Of a DNA stretch of 64,000 bases, positions 50,632 through 61,970 are shown in pieces. The notes below the pieces were generated by a model. That model was not told the DNA's origin, made no database searches, and saw only the letters and a program-made list of their open reading frames with translations. This DNA is from Morchella semilibera (taxonomy: Eukaryota > Ascomycota > Pezizomycetes > Pezizales > Morchellaceae): assembly GCA_009192285.1 (NCBI GenBank), contig WBVU01000016.1, positions 806,001 through 870,000 of the forward strand, in the 5' to 3' direction. How positions within the stretch are numbered: the stretch's first letter is position 1; each line of letters opens with the position of its first letter. A program made the position numbers and the translations under genes.

Positions 50632-51963
50632 GTAATAATGGGCGAAGAGCACATTGTAGTTGTAGGTAACAGATTAAGAGTAGTTTGATCAGGAGTATTT
50701 TTTTTTGTTGGATTATGGGATGGAGGCAATTACTTTATCTTTTTTGTTTCACCAGTTTACCAAATTCTGTTAGTCGCAGGGAAGTTTTGGTCAACGGTTA
50801 TGTGCTGAGGCTCTCGTTGGAAATAGGGCCAAAAGCAAGTAGGACGTAGAAGTTGGCCCCCCCTTCCCCCAAGTTAATAAGAATATCCAGGCCTAAAACG
50901 ATAATATAGTTTCCTTTTACTTACCCTTAAAGGGTCTTCTACATGGTTAAAAGACTGGCTTTCTGGTGATTTAAAATTCATCGCTGAGTATAAATGCCGA
51001 ACGGATAAGGCGTCAGTATGTATGTACATCGCCAAATTATGGCCTCTGGCTACCCTCAAACACAAAGGACCAGGACTGGGGGTAAATCGTGCTTGGCAAC
51101 CAGATTTTGGTGGTATGCAGACCCAGTCCAGTTCAAAGAGCTCAGAGTTGGAGAATTTGTAAAATTTGCCGCGATCCATACAAAATCAAGGCCTTGACAC
51201 GGTTTTCAGGACCTGCAAAATTAAAACCCCCTATAACAGCGCTTGTAAAAATTCTTGTTTTTACAGGATAGTCTTGAATAACTGATCGGCTGACCATAAA
51301 TTTCTACTAGACAAAGCCTCGAAAGTTTGTGGTGTACTAGATTATAAAGAGTTTCCGATAGTACATCATGATATATCAAGCTCTAACTAGCCCTAGAATT
51401 AATATCGATCACTGTATTCACAGGGTTCGATTTGTTTGGGGAAAGGTGACTCATATCGTGCTCTAGTTAGATGTGACTTCCGCGCTTAGAGGGATATAGT
51501 TAAGGCACCGTTGTCGCATTGTCAAGCAGACACATTGAGTGGCCGCATATCCCCCTAGCCTCGGGGGACAAGCGGTTTATTGCCTGCCGGACCTTTTTCC
51601 GGTATACATTATGAGGACACGGTATGTTTATTGTACTCTGGTTAAATAGGGCAGCCTATTATCCTACAATATTATCACTACAGTCAACAGTTAGGATATT
51701 AAGTGCGAGTGATATTCCATGATTCCCTTCTTTCCTCATACCCTCGACTTTAATTTCTGTAACTAAAATGCATAAATCTATTCCTGATATATATTTATGA
51801 CAGCAAACACACCCTGAATACGATCCATCCCAATTGTAAGTAGAAAGAAAATCCAAACTCCAAACCACCATTAATTCCTTCACAGCTTCATAATGTTAAA
51901 AGAGGAAAGAAAAACAACAGACAAGATAAACAAAATAACACTCATGTAACGTAACGTCTAGCT
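50632..51963. other. Convergent intergenic region, VID27 and LRO1
   Basis: No supportable gene. It holds the 3' regions of two convergent genes and one exact forward copy of the bipartite element at 51706-51723. Confidence 0.6.
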
Positions 51964-54530
51964 CTATCCAGAGAAACCAGGAACACCCCAACTAGCAAAG
52001 AAGTCGTCTCCGTCACCGTCTTTGATCTTAACCCTTTCAGAGATCTCCCGAATATTTGATTCAATATTTTCGGGGATTGCATCACCATGGCCCGCGGCGA
52101 CACGCAGAATCAGCTCATTGAGCTTTTGACGACCGAGAATATCTACTCAAACAGACCGGGTTAGAGTGGTTCTAGACGAAACAGGGGGGTAAACAATTTT
52201 TTACGTACCAACATGATCACCTGTGTTTGGCCCTCCCCTGGAAACATCATAGTATTAGTGGTGCGTGAAGGTGCACACAAGGCCCTTGGAATGAATAGCT
52301 CACCGGATATCAAACATATCGGGCTGATGCGGCATTTCATAGGTCTTGATCGAGATCCCTGCTGGATTATATCTTTTCATTTTCCACCCCTTGGTACACA
52401 TATATCCCGCACTGAGCAAAGATACTGTCCCATCGCCTTCGCCAACCACTACACCACGATCCTGTAAAGATGCTCAACATAATGCCTCCGACTATAGGAA
52501 AATCTAAAGGATTACTCACGCTACCATCTCCGTTGACACTCGTGTCAATGCTAATATTTAGCGACGACAACGGGCTTGTTATATCTTGGTAGTAGTAGCT
52601 ATAGATAATGAGTAAAGGAAACCGGAGAAAGAAAAAAAAAGAAAAAAAAAAGGGAAAAGAGTATAGAACGCACCCTCTTTCGGTTTCCTTTCCGATTCCA
52701 TAAAAACAATAGATCTTCATGCTTGGTGCATATGGGAGCCTTGACTCCAGCGGATTTACCCATTTTGACTGGATCTTCTCGTTCGCCTCCACCTCCTTCT
52801 TGGTATGCGCAACGCCGTGGGAATAGCTTCGCAGGACTTGTTTCCGGAACCAGGGATCGGAGTTGTTCAATAAATACTCCAAACCTCTGGCTACAGTAAG
52901 ATTCTGGCGTGGATGTCCATGCGTCGAATTGCCCTGTGTGAACTTTATGAACGAGCCGTAGCTAACGTTCTGACCTGGAGCATCATCAGGAGCCCATGTG
53001 AGGTTTCCCCAAACCGCATCACCACCCTTTGGGAGCATGCTTGATATCCCCGGCATAGCCCGGAGAATTTCTGCACGGTCCTCACGACTAAAGAACTTCT
53101 CGAGACCGAAAACAGCAAGGCGATTTAGTTGAGCTGTGTCTTTCATTTCTCCGGAGAGAACAGCGGGAACGCCCTTAACAGCACCTAGCATGCAACCGCT
53201 TATCTGCCATGGGTGGTTAGTTACAGGATCCCAGTAATCCGGAAGTGGGAAACAATTACATTTATGAACGAATCGATGTTATCTTCCACCCATCGATTAC
53301 CGCCATTACCGTGCCCTTCGGCTTCCACCCACTTGAAAAAATAGTGGACCACCTGCGAGCCCATACTGTGTGCAACTAGTACGGCCTTTTTACCTGAGAG
53401 CTTATTTGACGTTTCGATGTAAGTCTTTAGCCTTGAGAAGTACTTATCTCTTTTCTCGAGATCAGGGTATGCCAATCGCCAGTCGTAAGACGCCGTGAAA
53501 GCAGTTGTTGGATCGTAACCTATACTCGCCAAATTCTCTACAATTTTGTTCCAGATCCAATACCTCCATTATTGTTAGAGCGCCCTACCAAACCAATTGC
53601 TCATAGAGTTGGCATACCCGGTAACAAAAAAGTCAGTGGCATCAAACCCCTGCGCAGCGCGAAGCTTAATCCCAGGCGGGTCGAGGCCAGTATCCTTATC
53701 CAACATTACATGTTGCTAAAAACCAACCGATAAGCGACAGTCCGGAAATCTTTTTATGGGGCAACCTACCTTCCAAGTGGCTCTGTCCGTAACCATAGCC
53801 CTCAACATGCTCCAAGAACCCCATAGCCGTTTTCGGAAGTATGGCCGGCTTTTTTCACCAGTTCCCCAACTCTCCAGTCTGTAATTTTCGTGAACCGTAG
53901 TGTCAGTTGGGACGATAAGCATTTGAGATCGTAGATTATTCCGTATACCCTGTGGAGATGACGCCCGGAACCTATTTCCAATAGTTCATTAGTATATAAT
54001 ACTTTTAAAGCTTAGCCCGGGATGACATATTAGCCTACCATAATAACCGGATGATTTGCCTCCAAACCCTCGGCCTTCAAAGCTAATCCTACACGGAAGG
54101 CATCCGCACTCACTACATCCTTCTCCCGTTGCTGTCGTCCGAGTGCATGGGTTAGTATTATCGGCACAGAATCGCAGCTCACGTTGCCAGGTTGGCATAC
54201 CGAGATATCTGTAGCTTCCTTCAGTATGCCCGCAGGAATCACATCAACCAAAGACCCCAACTGGAAGTCTCCTATAACAATATCCTGGCTCTTTGCAAAA
54301 AAGACTGCTAGAAACAGGCCCACCAGACCACCGATGATGAAGACCAAAGTATACGAGCGCTTCTTTACCCTTTTGGTTGTATTTTCGACTTTCTCAATCA
54401 ACACGGGTAATGTCTTCTGCGTCAAGCTCTCAGGTGGAGGTGACGGTGGTGGAGGTGCTGCTACTGATGCTGATGATGCTGATGATTCGGACGAGGCATG
54501 CTTATTACCCCTTCGTTTTTTCGGTGACAT
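51964..54530 (-). CDS. LRO1: Phospholipid:diacylglycerol acyltransferase (PDAT)
   Basis: Ten exons (54530-54039, 53971-53949, 53878-53770, 53715-53618, 53563-53260, 53203-52674, 52598-52520, 52461-52304, 52237-52209, 52142-51964) give 666 residues. The cytosolic tail is basic and Ser/Pro-rich (MSPKKRRGNK), followed by one membrane span (SYTLVFIIGGLVGLFLAVFF, about residues 60-79) and a lumenal LCAT-like alpha/beta-hydrolase domain. The catalytic triad is visible: Ser307 in AHSMGSQ, Asp555 in GEGDGTVSLLS and His606 in GPNTGDHVDILG. Other family marks are VPGVISTGLESWG, YDWRLAYPDLE, ISGCMLGAVKGVPAVLSGEM and FYGIGKETERGYYYQ. It moves an acyl chain from a phospholipid to diacylglycerol, making triacylglycerol at the ER. 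Exon 2 is only 23 nt and exon 9 only 29 nt. Confidence 0.96.
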
Positions 54531-55614
54531 TTTGCGGTTTAGGGGGAGAAAGATTGGATGATTGGAAGGAGTTTCAGTTGCTATGAGGAACTATGTCAAG
54601 CTCTGGTTTGTTGTCACGGAGGGAGCCATTGAGAATGCCGGGCTTGAGCACTGGGGGACAGGGGTCACCCAAGAGCCGCAGTTGTCGATCTTGGCATGGA
54701 CACAAACGTCATCAATCTTTGTGATTCCGCCAGCCTTAGCTAAATTACTTTCACGTGTTGGAAGTGTTGGGTGGGGAGGGACGAGAGACCCTGGCCTGGT
54801 CATCTGGGCGCTTGAAGGGATCATAAATGATCACTCGCATGGATCGTCTAGTCCCGTGTTCGACCCAGGCCAGGGAAGCGTGCCCATCAGACGAGAAATA
54901 AGCAAAACCACATATAGGGACCCTGTGGTACTACGGAAAAAGAAAAGAAAAGAAAAGAAAAAGAAATAACGAACAGACCTCCAGCTTTAACTACCATCAC
55001 TCTCTTTTGGTTCGTACAATGGACCGGAGTTAACCGGGTCAGATGGGTATCAATATCCACCTGACTGAAACCATTAATGTCATTTACCAAAGACGGCCTA
55101 GATTTATCCGATTTCCCTTTTGGCCCCGCGAGCTTAGGGTTAACGGGAGAAGGCTACATGTAGTTAGGTCCTATTGCGTAAAGTCACAGTATATCACTCG
55201 CCGGGTTGAATTGCATACATGTATCCAATACTCAGACTTAGTAGGCCATTCTTCTTTATGGTGTGGTAGATCTCCGGCGTTCATAGTACAGGAGAAGTCT
55301 TTTCAAGATCTCAGGTTTATTTATCTTGTGGGAGGAGGGGGGTGTTTGTAAGTAATGGCGTTGTAGAAATTATTTCTTATTTCTGAACCATGTAGAGTAT
55401 TAAACGATGGAAATCTCTATACTTCGATACTCCCGAGGCGGCTACCATTAGTGCCCACTGGAGCTTTCAGCCGCCAATATAGGCTTGGGGCGTAAAGAAA
55501 GAAAGGAAAGAACTAGAAACCAAATAGAGAAAAGAAAAAAAGCTCTATCTAGCTGGCTATCTATGGCCAAACTACCAAATAAAGGATTATCTACTTCTAC
55601 TACCTACTGTTTTA
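54531..55614. other. Upstream region of LRO1, downstream of SPC34
   Basis: No supportable gene. Two exact bipartite elements lie on the reverse strand (54820-54837, 55183-55200). TACATGTA occurs twice (near 55154 and 55215), and TTGCGTAAAG near 55174. The first element is 290 bases upstream of the LRO1 ATG. Confidence 0.6.
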
Positions 55615-56474
55615 TTACCGTTTATCCGCATTCCTGATTCTCGCCTCCAACTCTGCCTTTTTCTTCTCGAGCTCTTCAATCTCCTCCTCCTCTCTCCTGA
55701 TCATCTCATCTGTAACCTCCTCTTCTCCCGGCCTGAGGTATGCCGTCTCATCCTCGTACTCTACACCATCCATGGCATCATCGCCATCATCGTCCACATT
55801 GCCACTATTATTACGCCCGTGCAGTAGATCTAGCTCCGCTTTTTGCGCTTCCACTAACGCCTCGTAGTTCTCGAGTGACTCCGACAGCTGCTCGAACCTA
55901 TCGCGCGCTTTCGCAATCCTTTCTGCTGCGCCCGGAATATGACTGGACATGAGTCAAGTCAGTCCCCACTGACATTGCGTTCGTGAACCAGGGGGGGGGG
56001 CATACTAAACAGCGCCCAAGCGCTCCGCACCCAGCAGCAGCACCTCGACATCCACATCCCCTGTCGCCATCGGTACACCGCCCACACCACGACCAACACC
56101 CCCCGCGCCGCCGCGCCGCAGCCTCTCAACCATGTCGCCGCCAAGAACGGAGTAGACTGCCGTGTTCCGGCGCGGTGCGATGGAGACGCGGCCCTTCTTG
56201 TCGGCGTCGGGGACTGCGGCGGTTGTGGTTGCTGTGGTGGTGGAGGGGACGGTGAAGAGGGCGCGTTCGTGGGCGTCGGTATCGCGGATGAGTGAGACGA
56301 TATCAGTTGAGTGCAGGATCGCTGTGGGGGTTTGTTAGTCACGGGTTCTAGGAGATATGGGGGGAGGGGGGAGGGACCGTTGGTGAAGATCTTGGGGGGT
56401 GCGAAGGGGAGTGCAGAGAGCGCTTGGGAGGAGAGGATGATTTGCTCGAGATGGGGGTCTAAGTAGGAGCTCAT
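55615..56474 (-). CDS. SPC34: DASH/Dam1 complex subunit Spc34
   Basis: Three exons (56474-56378, 56321-56006, 55942-55615) give 246 residues. The N-terminus is diagnostic: SSYLDPHLEQIILSSQALSA, PFAPPKIFTNAILHSTDIVS, LIRDTDAHERALFTV. The middle has ADKKGRVSIAPRRNTAVYSVLGGDMVERLRR, then AERLGAVYHIPGAAERIAKARDRF. The last 60 residues are an acidic, heptad-like coiled coil ending in Lys/Arg. Spc34 is part of the ring-forming DASH complex that couples kinetochores to microtubule plus ends. The exon 2 donor was set at GTATGC, not at the earlier GTTTAG, because only that restores the AVYHIPGA motif. Confidence 0.93.
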
Positions 56475-57132
56475 TTCGGTGAGTTTTTCTTTTATAGTTG
56501 ATTGATTGAAGTTATTTAAATTGTATGTTGAGCCTAGGTGTGAGGTCTAGTTGTGAAAAGGGCAATTGGATTGATATTCGTCGTTCCCACATGATATCTC
56601 GAGTTTACAAGTGATGTTTTGGGGTTTCACTGCCTAAAGTGGCCAGGGTACAAGGCTTATCGATAAGAAGCTTGATTGATTTTAGCTTTGGACCCTCATT
56701 TGGTCTTACCAAACATATTAATTGTAGATCGGGTTTCTAGATAATATTTAACTTTACCCAGCCTCAATTAATTAATAAGGGATGTTTCTCGGTACGATAT
56801 GTACCTGTCTCTTACTGCATATAGTGGGAATTATACCTTAGAGCCCTTGGTTCAAACGTCAAGTAGTTCGGTATACTACATGTAATATTGCTTGTAGTTG
56901 ACACTTTATAGACCATCACAACCTTGCACTCGATCCCACACACCCCACCAAACCCCGCCAGCCAGCCAACCAGCCCGGGCAGGGTAACGCGCACAAACCA
57001 GCACAAACCAGCAGCACCACCATAACCAACACTCAACCTCACAAGCGTCAATTTCAGAAACTTTATTCCCAATATCCCGTAGCACCGCGTAGTCCACCCC
57101 TCTCTGCCACCCGCCCCTCCCCCCCAAAAGAA
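56475..57132. other. Divergent intergenic region, SPC34 and MAK3
   Basis: Shared upstream region; no supportable gene. It contains one TACATGTA near 56877 and a pyrimidine-rich stretch before the MAK3 ATG. Confidence 0.6.
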
Positions 57133-58062
57133 ATGGCGACTCCCCAGCCCACCGTGCAGCAAATCACTGATCTACTCTCATACATCCGAGCCATGAGTGT
57201 ACACGCAGCAACCCCACTCCCCAGCGACGTGCCTTTGAAGATCAGCTACGCCCGTTACGACGCCGCCCAGGAGCCGAAGCAGCTCGAGGCCATCAGGCAG
57301 CTGATATCCAGTGATCTGTCAGAGCCATACAGTATCTATGTATATAGGTACTTCCTATATCAGTGGGGGAACCTGTGCTACATGGTAAGTTTGTCAGATT
57401 TACCTTCCAAGTAGGTGTCAGCATTAGTGAGTGGGTTATTGATAGTTGGAGGGGATGGTAGGCTATGGACGGCGAGCAGATAATTGGCGTCGTAGTGTCC
57501 AAGCTCGAGGAGCACCGCGGCGGTGTGATGCGTGGATACATTGCCATGCTAGCGGTCAAGGAGCAGTACCGCGGTCAAGGAATTGGTAGCGCCCCCCCCC
57601 CCCCCATAAACGCCAACACCCTACGCTAACAACACCCTGCAGCTACCAAACTCGTCCAAATGGCAATTGACGCCATGATCTTTGGCGACGCCGACGAAGT
57701 ACGTCCACCTCTCCTCCCACCCCATCCCCCTTGAGTTCTCTCCCCCCCCCCCCCTCGATTTCCCCAAAACAAACAAGAAACAACTGCAGGTGGCCTTAGA
57801 GACCGAGATCACAAACACGGCCGCGATCAAGCTGTACGAGCGCCTAGGCTTCCTGAGGAGCAAGCGCCTGCACAGATACTATCTGAACGGGAACTCTGCG
57901 TTTAGGCTGCTGCTGCCGCTCAAGAGCCAGGGGCTGCTCCATGAACATGAGTGCGGCGATGACGACGAGCATGGGCATGGGCATGGGCATGAGCACGGGC
58001 ATGATCATGGCGGGGAGGAATGTGGTGGGCATGGCGAACATGAGCATGGACATGAGCATTGA
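57133..58062 (+). CDS. MAK3: NatC N-alpha-acetyltransferase catalytic subunit (Mak3/Naa30) with His-rich tail
   Basis: Four exons (57133-57384, 57462-57585, 57643-57698, 57790-58062) give 234 residues. The GNAT fold is clear: [20 protein letters not shown] is the Mak3 substrate region, then [44 protein letters not shown] (acetyl-CoA-binding Q/RxxGxG/A) and [42 protein letters not shown]. NatC acetylates nascent proteins starting Met-Leu, -Ile, -Phe or -Trp on the ribosome, for example viral and organellar or Golgi clients (family knowledge). After the conserved end, about 40 extra residues form an acidic, histidine-rich tail ([15 protein letters not shown] then [14 protein letters not shown]), unusual for this enzyme. 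It is in frame with no splice, so it is not a modelling artefact of mine. Confidence 0.93.
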
Positions 58063-59438
58063 AGCTGGGGCGTAAGTGTTGTGTACTGTACGTATCCCTC
58101 CGGGTGATTGCATCCCTTTCTTTTCTTTTTTGGTCCTTCGAACATTGGGCTTGGGAGTTTGCATAGCAAAGCCGGAAATTTATGCTTGTGATGTGATGTA
58201 GACAAAACTCGATCCAAGCGAGAGGGAAAAAATGGGGGTGAGAATAGAAGAGAAAGCGTCCATAGATTGTACTAGAAAGCAGCCAAACCAAAATTATCAT
58301 ATTCAAAAAAAACAAAAGGCCGTGTAGTATAATACATGGTAAGTCAGCAATAATCCGTGCCGACGTCACCACATGTCACTCGCACCCTTTACCCTACCAC
58401 TCCCCACCAGGAGTGTCTGCGGCCAAGAATTAATTAATCGCAACACACACAAACCCCAACACCCACAAAACACCACCGTGTATGACTTCCGCCATATACA
58501 AGTAGTGCACAAAAGAGAAAGAGATGCCCGCCAGTACTGCCAGCGGACATTAACCACAACCAAACCAGCCCTTAAACACACAGCCCCACTAGACTCACTA
58601 TCATCCCTCATCCCCCCAAGTCCGATACGACCTACAAACAACAACAACAACCCCGCGTTGGATCACCACTCCCATCGAGTGACACCCCATGATCCCATCG
58701 CTACCACCACAACACACACATATCGAAAGAGACCCGCCCACATCCCCCAGAGGAAAAGAAAAACCATTCCAGGGCATGGAGACGCTCTTAGCTGTTCACA
58801 TGCATGCAGCTTATATATGCGTGCAGCAGCACGGACAGATTGCGTGTAGCCAGGCCATCGTTACCCCTTACCGCCCCATCTCACCCCACTGGCCCCATCT
58901 CACCAGTGTTAGGTGCTGGTGTTTGTTCCCCCCCCCCCCTCTTTACGTAGGCCTAGAAAAGGCAAGAAGGGCAGTGACGGACGGGTAAAGGCTTTATGTT
59001 TTATCACGTACCTACACGTACCTATAGGCCTGGGAAAGCAAAAGATTGGGATATCTGTGTGGATTCGAATCTACGGTAACAGTACTACATGGTTAATACT
59101 AACTTACAAAAAACGCAACACCAGCAAACTCCTGACCCTGACCCTTACCCTTACCCTTAATCTATACAGTATACACCCCCCCCGCCCGGATCTTCCCATC
59201 CCACCAGCACACTAAAAGGACTACATGTGGGTGCATAACCTGATATTCTATCCGCCACCAAGCTTAAGCGTAGTAGCAGTAAAAGAGTAGGAAAAAAATA
59301 GAAAAAAAAGTAGAAAAAGACAAAATAAAAGATAAAAAGGTAAAAAAAAAAAAAAAGATATGCTAAAAAGCTAAAAAGCTAGAAAAAAAAAAGAATAAAA
59401 AAACCCCCCCCCAACAAGCAAAGAAGCAACCACAAATT
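58063..59438. other. Convergent intergenic region, MAK3 and CDC7
   Basis: No supportable gene. It carries two exact bipartite elements in opposite orientation (58365-58382 reverse, 58676-58693 forward), a CCCTTA repeat and poly-A tracts at about 59290-59400. Confidence 0.6.
59131..59160. repeat. Short CCCTGA/CCCTTA tandem repeat
   Basis: Two CCCTGA and three CCCTTA units. It is not the telomere unit (CCCTAA). Confidence 0.75.
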
Positions 59439-61234
59439 TCACTCCCTCAAAAACTCACTGTCCAGCGCCTCCTGCGCCGAGCACCTCTTCGCCGGATCCA
59501 ACTCAAAGCACCTCCCGAGCAACTTGACGGCGTCTGCCTCCTCCCCGCCCAACCTCTGATCCCCCGTCCCGTCCCTACTGCTCCCCGTCGCCGTGCGGTT
59601 CGTCGCCCACAGCACAATCTTCTCGAGGGTGAAGCCGCGCTCCCCGATCGTGCTGATGCTCGTCTCAAACACGCAGCCGTGCAGCGCGGCGCACGCCTTC
59701 ATCTTTGCCTTTCCGAAGATTGTCGCGATCTCGATCATGGCGTCGACGTCGTCGCTGCTGTTGAAGAAGGGGAAGCGCCGAGATAGGATCGTGAGAAGGA
59801 TCACGCCCGCGGACCAGATGTCGAGCTTGGTCGTCTGCGAGGTGCATTTGAACAGAACCTCGGGGGCACGGAAGCCGCGGGTGCCGGCGCGGTTGGCGCG
59901 GCGGGAGGGGCGGGAATCATGTTTGGGGTAGCCGATGGAGGGGGTGAGGGTCGGGGGGCGGGTGGGGTTGGGGGTGGTCTGTTGGCAGAGGCAGAATTGC
60001 GAGTCTGTGCCTTCGCGTTCAGCGAGGCCAAAGTCGACGAGGACTCCACGGCCGCGGCGGAAATCGTAGAGAAAGTTTCTGATGGGGGGCGTTAGTGTTT
60101 GCAGTTCCCTTTTTAGGGGAGGCGTAGTGTGAGTGATAGAGTGTGATTGGGGGGAGTGATATCCCGTGATGCAATAGCTTGTTAGAAAGAAAGAAAAAAA
60201 AAAGAATCAACTCACGTAGGCTTGATATCTCTATGAATAATATTATGCTCATGCACATGCCTCAGCGCCTGGAACAGGTTCCTGAAGTAGCACTTGATAT
60301 CATCCATATTCAGCTCCCTAAAGTACTCCCTAAAGTCCACATGCTTAAAGTACGGCAACACGGCCACAACCTGATCCAAGCATCTGAACGCCGTGATCAG
60401 CGGCACCACGCTCTCGCATCCGCTCAGGTCGTGCAGGAGCTCGAGCTCGTTCTGGATACGCGCCGGCGAGCTCGTCACATAAATCTTCTTCACCGCGACG
60501 TACTTTGGCCTCCTCCGCTCCCCTCCCGCCGACGATCTGCGGGACGAGTTGTGGCGGCGGTGGTCCCACGAGTTGTCGTAGCGGTCGTACTCGAGGTCCT
60601 CGGCCTTGTACACGGACGAGAACGTGCCCTCGCCAATCTTGTTGACGAGGCGGAAGCGCCGCGAGAAGCCCTTGAACGTTGCTTCGAACTTGTCCATCTC
60701 TTCCGCGACGCTGGGGTCGATTTTGTCGGGATCATCGTCCTCGTCCTCGCTGGCCGAGTATGTTCCTGGCGAGGAGGCGTCGTCGTCGTCGTCGTCTTCT
60801 TCTTCTTCGTCCTCTTCCTCTTCGTCGTCCTCGTCGGCCTCACCGGTGATTGTGTTTTCGTCGTCGTCGTCATCCACTTCCTCGTCCTCCTCGTCCTCTT
60901 CCCCCTCATCCCCCTCCTCGTCGTACTCTTCGTCCTCAGGGTTAGGGGTGCCCTCGGCGAGTGAACGGGCGCGCTGCTCGGCGCTCTCGTACCGGTCTTC
61001 GGTGCCGGTGTGGGTGGCGGGGGAGGATGCGGAGGAGGAGACGGCATCGTCAAAGTTGTGGTGGGCGGAGGAGGTGACGGAGGCATTGTCCTCGTCCTCG
61101 TCGTCGTCGGTGGGGTGGAGCTCGACGGTGGAGTTGCCGGACTCGCTGGGAGTTCCGGTGGGGGCGGTGGTGGTGGTGGAGAGGTGCCGTGAAGTTGAGG
61201 TTCCAGCGTAGGCAGCGGAGGCGTTGATGGGCAT
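59439..61234 (-). CDS. CDC7: DDK catalytic subunit, Cdc7 family protein kinase
   Basis: Two exons (61234-60216, 60078-59439) give 552 residues. The first 170 residues are Ser/Thr-rich and then very acidic (long Asp/Glu runs). The kinase domain starts at FRLVNKIGEGTFSSVYKAED (Gly loop), with YVAVKKI (Lys), IHRDIKPTNFLYD (catalytic loop, formed across the splice), VLVDFGLAE (DFG) and GTRGFRAPEVLFKC, DIWSAGVILLTILS. Inserts before KYVAVKKI and between DFG and GTRGFRAPE are the kinase-insert loops typical of Cdc7. It phosphorylates Mcm2-7 with its partner Dbf4 to fire replication origins. It diverges from condensin CND1. Its single intron (60079-60215) contains two copies of the bipartite element. 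Confidence 0.95.
60130..60170 (+). promoter_or_regulatory. Tandem near-copies of the GAGTGAT-N5-RTGAY element in the CDC7 intron
   Basis: TGAGTGAT-AGAGT-GTGAT (60130-60147) and GGAGTGAT-ATCCC-GTGAT (60153-60170) stand 23 bp apart, both in the same orientation. They differ from the consensus only at the first base. Whether the intron acts as a regulatory region is unknown. Confidence 0.4.
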
Positions 61235-61970
61235 TGCGGGGGTGTAGATGTTTTTTTTTTGTTTGTATTAATTTGTGTATGAGGTTTTTGGGGTTTGAGG
61301 TCCTGTGTATCCTGACTGCGTGTTTATGTGCGGGAGTGTTATATTATTATGTATAGTGATTAAGTTGCGGGTGTGTCGCGAGACCTCACGATGTCATCCG
61401 GGGGTGCGGCGAAAAGAAGAACAATTGCAATTAGGAGTCAAGATAGGATCAATTGTCCTCTGCACTCGAAACTGTAGATAATTAGAATATTTAGAGCAGA
61501 ACTGTCACATTTATGCAATTAATTGATATTTTATATTTAGTTATATTATTCTTATAGTTGCTGAGTCGCGTCGTCCTCCTCACAAACAAAACAAATCAAA
61601 ACAATCCAGCCAATCAGTGGAATTCAGTGAAATTCAGCCAATCAATTTCAATTCACAAACCACAATTACAGCCCCACCACCAAAGCTTTTGTGTCTTGAC
61701 ATGCTTCTGCTTCTGCTTCTGCTTCTGCTTTTGATTTTGCTTAATTTACTCTGCTCTGCTCTGACTTCTATTTTAATTTCTATTTCCGCTTTCATCTATC
61801 GCTACTACTACTAACCACCACCACCAAACAAAACCAACCAACCACCAACTTCATTCCACCGCCACCATCACCACCACCATCACCATCACCACCATCACCA
61901 TCACCACATATAGCTAACCCACACACCAACATACTACATAAAAATTCCCCCCCCCACCCCCTCAGCCATC
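61235..61970. promoter_or_regulatory. Divergent promoter region of CDC7 and CND1
   Basis: Two cell-cycle genes start at its two ends. The plus-strand side has a CTTCTG repeat (61703-61730) and a CACCAT repeat (61857-61906) in the CND1 leader. No cell-cycle box such as ACGCGT was seen. Confidence 0.55.
61857..61906. repeat. CACCAT/CCATCA tandem repeat in the CND1 leader
   Basis: Trinucleotide-based repeats of CAC, CAT and CCA just upstream of the start codon. Confidence 0.8.

Noticed and set aside
60606-61211. 201-codon plus-strand Ser-rich frame
   Set aside because: It is the complement of the acidic Asp/Glu run of CDC7, giving poly-Ser.
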